This document shows, piece by piece, positions 27,800 to 42,600 of a DNA stretch of 64,000 nt. The DNA is from Paracyclopina nana (taxonomy: Eukaryota; Arthropoda; Copepoda; Cyclopoida; Cyclopettidae). Both the position numbers and the translations under genes were made by a program. The DNA is taken from contig JAGUCH010000008.1 in assembly GCA_019096065.1 (NCBI GenBank), positions 3,849,001-3,913,000 of the forward strand. Direction: 5' to 3'. The notes below the pieces were generated by a model. The model searched no databases. It was not told where the DNA came from and was given only the letters and a program-made list of their open reading frames with translations. Position 1 is the first letter of the stretch, and each line of letters opens with the position of its first letter.

Positions 27800-28524
27800 T
27801 ATACAGTCTGTCCCGTAGATTTCTGTACACTTTGAAATCAAAAGTTTGTGTTAAAACTTCTGGAAATACTCGACACAATGGATACTGTTGGAAAGCTTGA
27901 AACTTAAGCCATCTTTTTTAGTTTTGAGATTTTTAAAAAGTATTAATTCAAATTTAGATTTAGACCTCAAAATTGATAGTTACTCCAAATTCACGCCCAT
28001 TTTCACTGATTTTTTTGATGAAAAGTCACTTTCACAAAAAAATTATTTATTCAATTTCACATAAAATTGGTTAAACATTTGATCTTCATAAACAAAAAAT
28101 CCCAAAGATGTGATGTTTAAAACACTAATTTTGAAACTTTTTTAGTAGGCAGTGGCCTTATTGTCTTTTTTTTACTGAAAAATATCCTTTTGAATCATCC
28201 ACCTTTCTGATGAGCCAGCACAGGCTGCAAGATTTTTTTTGATGAAAAAATGTCAAAAAATAGCCAGGATTAGCTTAGCTGAAAATTTGGTCAATGATAG
28301 CCGATTTTGGCAAATTTGCTTTTTTGGGAGAAAAATTAAGGGTACTTCAGGAAAATTAAGTTTTCTCATTTTTTTACTTTTAATTTCTTTTATCCATTGA
28401 AGCAAAAAAAGATGGCAAAAGATTCAAGCTTTCCAATGATATCCATTGTGTCTAATATTTCCCGAATTTGTAACACAAACTTTTGATTTCAAAGTGTACA
28501 GAAATCTACGGGACAGACTGTATA
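27800..28524. mobile_element. Tc1/mariner-like non-autonomous element, 717 bp
   Basis: The element 27804-28520 starts CAGTCTGTCCCGTAG and ends with its inverse, CTACGGGACAGACTG, flanked by TATA on both sides, consistent with a TA target duplication. The first 50 or so bp are perfectly inverted. With mismatches the inverted repeat runs about 120 bp per arm (GACACAATGGATA, TTGGAAAGCTTGAA and CCATCTTTTTT occur in both arms). The interior is AT-rich with no transposase frame. Ends of the form CAGT next to TA are typical of Tc1/mariner. Confidence 0.9.
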
Positions 28525-29976
28525 TTGAGCATGTAGTGTTATTTTTTGGATGATTTGCGGCTATATCTACGTTTGATCGACGACAACACATCATGCCATG
28601 TTGACAGACCACGTGTTGCTTCGAAAACGAGTCCCGAAGCGTTGAACTTTGCTCCTTGACGAATTGGCAGCGTTTGTGAGGTGCTTCGAAATGCGTCATT
28701 CGTCGGCAAAATCTTGGTGAGCCAGCAATTCAACAAGCGGCATACTTGCATCAGCATTGCATTATAGGACAATTACGCCACAGCTATGGGGCCCAAAAGC
28801 ACACGTCGAAAGCCGGTGCGATGTGGCATCGCGAGTTCCGGTCAAATCCGCTCCGCGGCTTTTTTTGACATCGTGCCAACGAATTTCCCCCACTTTTTGC
28901 GCATCTCAGATGCTTACAGTTTTGTTGTCTGCTGTACCTACTTTGTCCTATATTTTTTGTTTGTTTTGCGGCCTCGGCGAAAGTTGGCCTCCATCCAAGG
29001 AGCACATGATACAACGTCGTCGTCGTCATGACGTCTAGAAAATGCATTCGCTTTAATGATCCCAAGAAATTCGAAAAGTACTCTGCAGAATTTCAAGAAG
29101 TACGACATCATAATTTTGGCCGTGGCCAATTCATGCTTATGAAATATTGAAAAATCTCGTAGCGAAGGAAAGTAAATATTCATGCTTTTGTTGATAAGAA
29201 CACAAAAACTTTTTTTTTTGGCGAATTCGAGATAAAAAGCCATATGATCATGAACTCTTTGTTTCGTGCTTTCAATGCCATGTCACTAAAATGAACCACT
29301 TTGCTATCATATAGTGCTTTTCTATACCTGGTAATAGAAGGCTAGCTGCTAATTATAAATTATGACGACCTTTTCTCAGAAATCATTTACGTATTCTCAA
29401 GTTGAAAATACCAGCAGGAATAGATTTGTACTCATGCTTACCGTTTTAAAAAATCGGTTGTGTGATTCAAGGGAAAATAAATGAAAGTTTCGACGCCACG
29501 TGAAAAAGTCTAAAAATATACCAATTTTGGCAGAAATCACGTTACAGAACCGACTTATCAATGGGAGTCATCGCGCAGTCGACAAGGTTTTCCATGGAAA
29601 TAACTTGAATCTTAAATTATTCTGAATATTTCTTCGTAATTTTTTTGAAATAGCCATGCAAACCAAAGCCTTATTATTAATTATGTGCGTCAGATTTGTA
29701 AAAATCTACCCATTGTCTAAGTTCGAATTTCAACTTTGCCAAGCAGATTAAAAGCCACAAACTCACTCCTTTCGCAACGTTGCATCAGAAAATATGGCTT
29801 CTTCTATGCTTGTGCAACCCTGACTCATGAAAATTTACATTTCGTATCCACACAGCTTAAACTTATAACAGTACGGCTTCGTTATTTAACGAAAGCCGTT
29901 GCATTGTTCACGTAAGATAAAGGAAAGACGGGAGTTTCGAAAGAAAAGTACAGTGTTCTAGAAACACAAAGGTTGC
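28525..29976. other. Intergenic region, nothing supported
   Basis: The stretch 28550-28900 is somewhat richer in CG than its surroundings and has short frames on both strands (about 60-95 codons). None shows a known domain or splice partner. A (GTC)n-like short run lies near 29010. Confidence 0.5.
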
Positions 29977-32900
29977 TTATAAAAATAATTTCACGAAAGC
30001 AACTTCAGCAAAAAAGAGGGTTTTTTTCGAATTCGATTGCACTTTATGTAGGCCACAAATAGAGGTTGAATTATTTTTTGCACTCAATTGCGAAAAGTAG
30101 ATCACACGTGTCATAAAATAGCAATTACAGGAGAAAAAATGAGTGCATATCGAGCTTTGTGCAAAGGCTTTCGTTTGTTGCCAAGCCCAGAAGTTAATTT
30201 TGCAGGATTTTCCCCGCGACTTTCTCCAGGAGAAATTGAAAAGCTGCCAAAACATTATGTAATGAGTGATCACAAGATGTCCGCAGAAAGATTTTTTCCG
30301 CACTATTTCAGACTTTGGGGCTGCTAAGTTCCATCTTCCGGCTTGGTAATTGAAAAAGTCAAATATGTACACACACTTCACGTGTTCCAAAGAGGGACGC
30401 GTCTCATGCAAATATAGCTGGTATTTGCAATTTGCTTTTCCTTGGTAATTGGCTACAGAAGCTAAGGACAAATCGAAGCATGTCATTATTTGCTGAAGTG
30501 AGCACTTCAGCACTGTATTTCACGTACTTGATAAAATTATTGGATACAGCCATGTGTTTGTAGGTTAAATTGCAAGCATGTTTCAGCCACTGAGAAAAAG
30601 CATGTTTTTACTGCAACATTTTCAATTGAACTGCGATTTGTACTTCAACTCTGCCGTATTTCAATTTAAAAAAACTTTATTCATATGTGTACTTCAAACA
30701 TCTCGATATCTATGTATTCGTCCAGTTATTCCAGTTAGTAGATTGAGAAAGTGGCGAAATAAAATACGGCAATTACACCATAAACTGAGGGCAATAACAT
30801 GCATGAATTGCAAGACATACCCTGATGCTTGACTGTGATTTCTACAGCGTTTGCCACCCTGCAGGGATAATTACCCGCTTGGGTATAACAATTAAGGCCA
30901 CCCGAGTCAATAGCTTCAATCCTAAAATAAATCGGCAGGCAAATTTCGGACGGCTTTCCATTACAGGGGTCAATCCAGTCGAATATGGCTTTCCTTGACA
31001 CTTGTGAACCCTTAGTCACGCTGACACTTTTGCACTCTTCGTCACCTACTTTATCCAGTGAATCATAGTTCCTTCGACTCCAACAGATGTTGGCTGAATT
31101 GAACCTGACATCAAAAATCAGCTTGAGATTTTCCAAGCTCCAAAAGTGCCTTGGGTGAAAGATGAATGTCCTTTGTGATCTTGGAATCAAATATATTAAT
31201 TGTTGGCTGTCATGCTCCACATAATCGGGGCCCCCGCATTTTTCGAAAGTGATATGGCCTGGAAGGAGATGAAAACACTGTTAAGCACGATAAGTGCTGG
31301 AGATGTCGTAATATGATGCACTTTTGCCGCCACTGTTGCACTATATGAAATCGCAAGTTAGCGGTTTCAATGCAACACTTCAGCATATCCGATTTCCTCG
31401 AATACACAGCAACAAGAGTATTCTATGAACTGCACGTGATTCTTTAGAGACTTACTTGGAATCCTTGCTATCCGATCTGCGATTCGTCTTGCGTCTAGAA
31501 TTGCACGTCTCTCTTCGTTTAATGGCTGGAGAGTGATAATGTCTTGATTCGGATCATCCACATATGGCAAAAAGTCATTAACTGGTGCCCACCTTGTCAC
31601 GATGATCAATTTGGCCTCAGGCATGCGACCTTTCATGCGGTAGAGAGCATTCTTGAAAAGCTGCTTGTCATCCGAGCCGATGCGTCCAAAAGTGACGAGG
31701 ATCACGACCTGCGATCGACCCAAAGTGGTTCCTCGTTTCAGATCGTCGTAACGTCTTTGAGCCATTCTTGATAGTACATTGGTGACAGCTACGCCTGGGT
31801 CCACATCTCCTCCCGAGGGAATTAGGGGCGTCCTCAAAATTTGGCACGCGAGCTTGGCTTTGTTTTTCACTTCGTTCTGCGAATTGGTGCTGGTGGCAAA
31901 TATAGGTTTTCCTTCCAGACCTTCGGCAATGTCCAAAGTATCTCCTCCCTCAACCGCGGAAATCGAGCCATACAATTGCTTGTCCTCAACATAGCCCATC
32001 GACCTACGAGAAGCTAAATATTGAAGAATTCCAATGATTAATTCCAGGATATGCTCACCAAATGTCCAGCTGCAAGGCTAGGGAAGCACTTAATTGCTGC
32101 TGGTACAAATCATCGTCGACTGCAAATATTGAGGTATCCAATATTAAAGCGACGTCCGCGATGCCCGAGTGCACAAGTTCAATCTCTTCATCATTGGCAT
32201 AGGAGGCTTGACTCAATCTGAAATCATCGGTGCACTCGAAAAAACTTCTTGACAGAGCAATCTCAAGTTTCTCAATTTCCTGCTGTGCCTTAGCTTGAGC
32301 CAGTCGAATTGCAGCTTGGACCGCATCATCAGAAATAGGTGAAATCAGGTGTCTTTTGAGTTCGGTGGCAAAAGTGAAAGCCTGGTCAGCGACCTTAGTA
32401 TGGTCGATATTTCGCCTAAAGTTGTCGTATCGTTGGCAAGCAGATAGTGTTGTACTCTTAGCCAGTACATTCAGGCCAATTCGAGAGTAATACATATCGA
32501 TCATCTGCAAATTGAATACGAGACCAATTAGCATTTGAGCCAACGCAAAAGTACGCCCAATTTGGTGATATTTTACTGCGGCCAAGATATCAAATGGTAG
32601 AAGAAACCTGATACCATTCAGTTTTCTCCTAGGCAAGTTCCTGAGACATGCAGTACGTACTTACTTGGGATAAAGACAGCTCAGATTGTCTCTCCCAGTC
32701 TTCAGCGTGCAGACCCAAAATTAACCCGTCAATGCCCCCGTTCAGCTCAGCTATTGTGAGCAACGTGTAGGTCGGATCTCCGTACTGAATGTCAGTGCTC
32801 GAAGTCAATAAGAACTCGCTTGGGCACAGAGAAGTGTTGAAAAAGCCATCCGGACCTACGTAAGGTTGGCCTTTTTTCTTCATCAAGGCTGTTTGGGCCA

Positions 32901-33750
32901 AATCCGCAGACAAAGTCACTCCATAGACGCTACTGATTTTGCGTGTGCCACTTTGGCCAGTGCCAACAGTTGGCCAGTACTCAAATTGTGGCCTTAATCC
33001 AGCAGCAAGGCCTGCAAGCATTGATCCACCTGCCACTGGTCCGGCTCGCGTCCAAACGACACCAATCTCCCAAGGGAAGTAACTCGTGGCTTTCCGGCTA
33101 TCACAATTGAAATCCATTGGCACTCCAGGGTTGTAGACAATATTTTTGCGGATCACTCCCTTGTTTTTGACCGAAAAGTGATCATCCGGGGGCAGAGGAG
33201 CGTCATTTTGGTAGCCCTCTTCAAACGAGGGATTGGCATAGTAAAAGTACTCCTCTTCTCTGAACGTGGTATTGACTGAATAGCTTATCATCCAGTGAAG
33301 GGCACATTTTTCGTGAGGCTCCAGAATGTCATCCGGCAGTTCAGCTCTGTCACCGTGAATGAGCCTCCATACCAATTGCATCTTAGGAACCTCGTTTTGC
33401 AAGTCCAAATAGAGTGGGTAGGCGCCAGTCGATGTATCGATACATCTATCGTAATGGATCCCATCAAATCGGAATCGGTGGATTAAATCCGCAGCTAATC
33501 TCCCTGGCGTCCAATTTCGTACAGATGGATGCATTTCGGCCTTTCGGATTAAGGCCACAAGAGATTCTATGCTCGAGGGCAGCCTTGAGTGTCTATCCCA
33601 AAGATTTCTGTCCACGTAGCAGTTGATTATATCTTCAGGTATGGATACGAGCTCCGGATCAGCGGAGAAGCCTCTGAATGAATCTTCATTGGACTGCCCT
33701 CTGCAAAAGGCCACAATCAGCAGAAGGACAATTTTTGTTGGGGCTGTCAT
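29977..33750 (-). CDS. Secreted protein with a vWA-like region, family not recognised
   Basis: Minus-strand exons: 33750-32665, 32504-32059, 32003-31456, 31258-30821 and a tentative last exon 30461-29977. The phases join throughout to exactly 1000 residues. A further upstream in-frame ATG exists, but 33750 gives a clean signal peptide (KIVLLLIVAFCRG). The N-terminal 360 residues have no domain I recognise; they are Cys- and Trp-containing and look extracellular. Exons 2-3 hold a vWA-like Rossmann pattern: DVALILDTSIF, then GGDVDPGVAVTNVL, then VVILVTFGRIGSDD. Its metal site is degenerate, because DTSIF replaces DxSxS. Exon 4 is Cys-rich (KCGGPDYV, DWIDPCNGK, CYTQAGNYPCR). The last exon rests only on an acceptor, matching phase and a 161-codon open frame rich in Cys and Trp; it may be wrong. 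The arrangement recalls calcium-channel alpha2/delta proteins only loosely. Confidence 0.7.
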
Positions 33751-34294
33751 AGCTTGTTTTCTGGCTGTTTTGAAAATCGTACAGATAAGGCCGCGCTGAT
33801 AAGCGCAGGCAAAATAGTCAAGGCAAATCTTATCACGAATGTAAAAGTGCATGGAAAATTAAAGAGAAGGGATGGAATCTATGCTTTCAGGTAAATTTTA
33901 TTGGCTAAAAAGGGGATGATTGGTAGTAATCGTTATATAAGAGCTACGACGTGTGGCTGTCGTAACATGATTATTTAGTTATTAATGGTTTTTCTTTTCG
34001 TTAACGTCTCCGTCGTAACAAAACTGGCCAAACAATCAATTTTCATTACATCTGGGATATAAGAAGTGTCAATTATCATCATTTGCCAACAGCACAGAAC
34101 ATTTGAGGCTGACACGACTGAGTCGTGAATTACACACATTGCTGCTGCTGCTGGTGGTCGTCGCGGATTGCAATTTGTCTATGCATGGTTATTACAATTT
34201 TGGCAAGATTACGTTCATAATCCACAAGTCCATTTCTTCAGTTATCACAAGAGGACAGTTCGTGTTTTAATTGTGCCTAAATGATTGCCCTAAA

Positions 34295-36802
<2,508 letters not shown>

Positions 36803-39565
36803 ATGACTGATTCGTCCCTCTTTGCCGACTTTTCTAGCTTTTCGTCGCCATTAGAGCAGGTTTTTGGCAATGTCCCAAAAGGACACGACAAGGCTCTCAG
36901 ACAGGTGTGCTCCATAGTGATGATACCTTTGCTAATGATTATTGATGACATCGATTTCTAGGCCATCTACAATGTCCTGGTGTCAGCGTTGTTTTGCGTG
37001 CTGGCTTGGGCTGTTTACTACGTACTTCTAGTCGTCTTGGAACCGTTCCTCGTTCCTCTCTTTTGGGCTGTTCTCACTGGCTTTGTCATTCACCCCTACA
37101 AAACAAAGTTCGCCGACGTCCTTCGAAAGTGGATTGCTAATTTGGACAACCACGAAAAACCAGCAGTCATTTCTGGCTTCCTTGGATGCCTGACAACCTT
37201 AGAATGGAGCTGCGAGTCGATTGGTTCGAAGATTATTTCAAAGTGGAAGCTTGTGATTGCCCTAGGAGTTGCCTTACCAATTTATCATTTCGTCATATTT
37301 TACCCTCTGGACATCATCACGCCTAGCCTTATATACAAGGCGTGGCATGCCTTTAAATTCGTGGAATTTATCTCTTTACCCATGCTAGTGACTTGCATGT
37401 CTTCCTACTGCATTTCTGTCATTCTCCTCTGGAACGAAGAGCGCCAGTTGTTCTTTCAAATCGTCGGAGTGGCAGTCTGGACTGTTTTTGCTCTGTACGT
37501 AATCAACCTGTTTTGGCCGCCCTTGTGGATGCTCGGATCTGTTCTTGGTGTCCTGTACGCCTTCACCAAGATATCAAAATTATTGGAGCTAGAGGACAAA
37601 AATGAAGATGAAGTCGACGCCCGGCATTCGAAGCAAATTCGCTTCAGACAAGCAGTTTTAACGATTCTCAACAGGATGAATTCGACTTATGGAAATATCG
37701 TGATGGACAATCCGGATAAGGGCCCTGGCAGTCAACCTTCAGCTTCCTCAACTCCGAACATAAATCGAATTGAGAAAATTGAACATCCAGGAGTCAGTGC
37801 ACTGAAGAAGCCTTTTGTCAGAAAAATAATGGATAGTCCTGCTGGCATCACTGATACTCCCCTGTCTTCCTCAAGACTAGGCGCTGGTGGCATAACCAAC
37901 ATGAAACTTTATAGAACAGCTATTTTGAAACGGAGCAGCAGTATTGAATTGGGGACTTCGCAAGAATCCAACTCTTACATTAGAATAGTTCTGTGGAGTT
38001 GTCTTGTGGTTCAACTTTTCATCAGGCCTTACTTACTTCATTTCCTGCCCATACCAATCAGCTATGCCGTCATCAAGAAGTTTTGGGGGAAAATAAGCAG
38101 TCTGGAGGCTTATTCAATTGTGGAAAGCCAAAAGAAGAGGGCCGTCGAATTTTTGAAATCACGAAAACAAGCCCTCATCCCCTGGCCTGTCAATAAATTT
38201 GCTTCTGAGCTTTACAAAATTGAAAGAAGCCTCATCAGAACAATCCCCAACTTCGTGGACACGATTGTCACAATATTGCTGATATTGGCAATCATCCTTG
38301 GCCTTGTCATGACGGTCATTTTTGTCAGTGCTCAAATGTACACCGAAACGGTGTACATAGTGCAGACGAGTGGCAAGCTGGTGACGAGCGTAACGACCAG
38401 CTCGTTGTTTCAGCAATTAAACGAGTCCATTGGAGGCCACAACCAATCCTATTTCAAGGGAAGTTTGGATGATGTGATGGACTCTGGCTATCGGTATGGT
38501 CGCAAGTACATCTCGTCCTCAGTCGTGTCCATTTTCAAAAGTGAGAACAACGATAACCAAGACTCTGTTGACGAGTTTGAAAACAAGCTGCTGGAGCTGT
38601 GGGACCGAATCTATCAGTACTGGTTGAGCCAAAACATGAGCGTGACCTCATCAGCCAAGTCTCCGAATGTGGTCGAATATGGACCTCAAGTGTCACAAGA
38701 AGCCATTACCACTTCTGTGGAAGAAGTCGTCCATCGAGTCTTGGCCATCCTCGACCTGTCAGCATTTGGCCAGTTCACTTTAAACAACACTGGAACTTTG
38801 ATCTCAATTTTGGACCAAGGATGGAGCCTGCTCAAAGGCAACCTAAGCTTTGCGCTCACAATTATTTCGGAGATTCTGCGGATACTCTTCCATTCTGGCT
38901 CAGGCATGGTGAATTTTGTGCTGAGCCTCATCGTGTATTTCACGGCACTATTCTACTTACTGAGCTCCAGTGGCAACGTGTACAAGCCTGTTGAAATGAT
39001 CTCTCAATATTCTGGCATGGTGATGGGCACAGGTTTTGCCAGTGCACTCAACAAAGCTATAAATAGTGTCTTCACTGTCACCTTCAAGATGGCAACTTTT
39101 TATGGGCTGTGGACGTACTTAACCCACACGATTTTCAGCGCCAGTATTAAAACTGTCCCCGTACTCGTGGCTACCTTTTTGGCCACTGTCCCCGTGGCTG
39201 GCCAATATTTAGTGGCCCTTCCTGCTGCTCTGGAGTTATGGCTGGTCGAGGAGAGATCCATATCAGCCTTTGCCCTATTGCTGTGCCACATTTTGCCTAC
39301 TTACGTCATTGATGCAGCCATCTATGCTGAAGTGAGGCAGGGCATTCATCCATGGATCACGGGCCTTTCAATCGTGGGCGGGGTCTACTACTTTGGCATC
39401 ACTGGCGCCATCTATGGGCCGCTGTTTTTGTGTGGCATGTACGTCATTTTGTCAGTTTACACCGGTTGGCTTCAGGATATTCCGCTGGAGACGAACAAAT
39501 CAAAAGTTCAACAACAACAGCCCATGGTGACTCCTTTAATCAAGCGATCAGAGTCAGTCTATTGA
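36803..39565 (+). CDS. TMEM245: TMEM245 homolog (AI-2E transporter-like multipass membrane protein)
   Basis: Two exons: 36803-36904 (34 codons) and 36962-39565 (867 codons plus stop), separated by a 57-nt GT-AG intron in phase 0. This gives 901 residues against 879 in human TMEM245. The N-terminus has two hydrophobic segments around VLEPFLVPLFWAVLTGFV with the HPYK motif. Further membrane segments, a hydrophilic Ser-rich linker (about residues 245-330), and a C-terminal block of membrane helices follow. That block includes FALLLCHILPTYVIDAAIY and GITGAIYGPLF, as in the AI-2E permease-like domain. The molecular function of this family is unknown. A six-codon upstream frame (36793-36810) overlaps the main ATG and may reduce initiation. 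A polyadenylation signal AATAAA lies at about 39613. The 2.6-kb uninterrupted exon is unusual, since vertebrate orthologs have many introns. Confidence 0.9.
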
Positions 39566-39612
39566 CGTTAATATCTAAACTAAAACTTGCTGCAAGTCAG
39601 CAGTGCTTTCAG

Positions 39613-39618
39613 AATAAA
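39613..39618 (+). promoter_or_regulatory. Polyadenylation signal of TMEM245
   Basis: AATAAA occurs about 48 nt after the TMEM245 stop codon, in a suitable AT-rich context. Confidence 0.7.
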
Positions 39619-42600
39619 TTCTATTTACCAAAAAAAGTGTGCCATTTGTACGTAGTTTGTGTGGTCGAGTTAGTGTCATTTATCACGTGGCTCTTGAAAT
39701 GTGACACATTAGTTAGGGCCAATTTATGTACTTAGTGTAGTTAGTAGCTGCATTTCCCAATTTCCCTCTGGAGACCTCTTCTAGCGAATGACCACCCCAT
39801 TCTGGCAAAGTAGATAAAGATGGGACTGCAATTGCAGTGGCGGCTAATCACATTAACATCTGGTGATTTCAAATGCGTGTGTGGCATGACTTTCAAATGC
39901 ACAGCCACTGCTAACTAGTGAGCTCGTGGAGAGGAAACTGGAATGTGTGGCATAATAATAGAGAATGGCTCCAAACAAGGTGCCATTGTGACCTCACTCA
40001 TTGTGGAGGAGGCAGTAAATCCTGCTGCATTGACGTGCGGTTTGAGCCCACAAATCTTGGTATCCTTACCTTTTGACAATTTATGGCAGTAAAAATTTGG
40101 CGTCTGATCTAGATTTATTTATTGTATAGCATTATGCTGTACGTCTGCCACTCGATGCTACATACTACATATATGCAAAATCACATCGATAGTATCTGCA
40201 TCATAAAGTCTCGTCGATGCAAATTGGCTCGGATTTGTCTGACATTTATGCACACAGTGTCTGCGACTTGTCATACGCACAAGAACAAGATCTTCTTTGG
40301 AGAAAATCGGAGGTGCACAGGGCGGAGAATTAATTTAGGTGTCAAACCCGAATTTTGAAGCATAACCGAGCTTTCTTCAGGCATTCTTTGTAACAGCACA
40401 AATGCATTTACAACCCTTATTCAGCCCACAGTGCATGGTGACATCTGCTACAGCTAATAAATATCGGAATTTAAATAGAATGTAACTTGAAACCTGTTTT
40501 TTCGGATAACAAACCCTTATACTGAAAAAATATGTATATGCTTAAGCATGGTATGTGCGCTTCAGACGGAATTTTGCACAGGACAGCTGAGAAGCGTGCG
40601 AAGGCAGAAATTTTTGCAAGCTTGCACATCCAACAAGGAAATTCCATTTTTATGGATGAAATCATGCCATCATACTTGACGACAAATGGAATTTTGTGAT
40701 GGAGCACATTTTATTATCATTTTGCACATTTGCTCCTACTCGAAAAATACATGCATTCCATTCAAGCAAGCTGCAAATTTTGCTGACAAAGCATTTTCCA
40801 TTTTTGCACTTCTTTTTCCCCTCCTTTTGATATCATTTAGGATATAGAAACTGCGCAGAAAAGGAGATTGAAACGTACGATAAAGGGTGCTGTGGGGTAA
40901 GTAACCGAATTTCTAGCCAAAAACTTTATGTTGCTAGGTCGACAATGGCCGCAGTCATTTATTTCCTGAAAATTGTGCCACATATTGATTACGGATGAAT
41001 CGCCGGTGAACCATAGAGCATTTTTGTAAAAGTCACTTCCGCGAGGCTGACAAAGTTTTTCCAGCCAGATGACCTATCCTTGCTCTTTGCTAGATGCACG
41101 CCACGTTGCAAATTCTTCTTTGTACGAAAATGGAAGGGGGACGGATATAAAGGGTATATAGTAGCAGCACCTCGTCATTTATTGCCAAAAAAGCCACTAA
41201 TTCAAGGCATCAATTATTCAAGGCTCATCCTTATTTCATGGGCGCACCTGCAGTTTACATGACCGCGCAAGATTTGGGAACAAAAAGGTAAAGTTTAGGC
41301 GCGGTGCAAAAATGATCGGGCACGTGTCATTATCTTTGTAAAAGACCTCAAAGTCACTTCCTTTCTTATCTCCAAAGTGATAATTTTCATCAAATGACGA
41401 CGGCAATGCACGCCAACTCAGCAATTTCTGCCGACTGCGCAAAATGCTTTTTGGTCCAAACAAAGGGAAACCACCCCAAATAGCACAAGTCTGGGAAGAA
41501 CTCTTGAAAAGCAGCTTGAATTTCTAGTCAATGCTTTGCTGCTAAATATCAAGGGCAGAAAAAACGCAGATGTTCATAATCCCTCTGGCAAAAAACACGT
41601 TTGCTCCAAAGCTTTGAATTGGGGTCAAGAGTAATATAATGCACTGAGATGATATGCTAAATAATTCACATTTTCCAGGGGGCTCACATTTTGGGTGGAA
41701 ATTGAATTCTAATTAATTTGCTGATGATGATGAAGCTGATGGGGGAATTTCATCAAACCAGCCTCGCAATCATTCACGATTTGTTTGCTTCCATAGATTC
41801 TAATCTTGTGCAAAATCCAGACGAGTTACTCTGGTGCATCAAAGGAGAAAACGGCGAAAAAGCAGCCATTACGGCTCGGATGCAGACACGTTTGTCTTTC
41901 TAAATGGCTCTCTATACGTCCTGATTAGCCAAGACCACATATTGTCAATTTGGAAGCCAGAAGTAATATCGCCCAATACAGACAGCCCATAAATACAGCA
42001 TATTTTAGCAATTAGCCATAATAAATGGCAAATGAAAAAAACACCTTCATGTCCTTGTTCCATACAAAAGATGAGCAAGCCACTTTTTTGCTGCTGTTAC
42101 ATCCCCACCAGCAGTGTTGTGAAATGAAAAGATTTAATTTTCTGATTCATTGTCCAGAGTTTCGCACCTCATTTCCTCGGTCAATCCAATTCGCATCGAA
42201 GCGAGTGAGTTTGTCGCTTTCTAATCAAATGTGACCATTTCAAATTCAGAGGCACAAATTGCAGCCGATTTGTCCGTATGACAACTTTTGATGGCGAGCA
42301 CGTGACTTGACACGCTGAAAAAAGTTTGTGTGTTGACCCCGGGCTTCTTCTACAATATGCACTACAATCTAAATGGAGAAAAAACAATATCATAAATATG
42401 TTCTCGTAGCATCTCCATTCGACGTGGTGGGCTATTTCTGAAAATTGGAAATCTCGTGCGAGTAGAGCAGTCACAAGATGGCTTTTTTCGTCTGCGGTCG
42501 TCGTGGTTGGATATGCAGATGTCTCCGAAAATGTGTTTTCGCCTCTCTGGGGAAAGCACGAATTCTGAAGGCTCCCCAAGGGTTACTTTCCAAGAAATTA

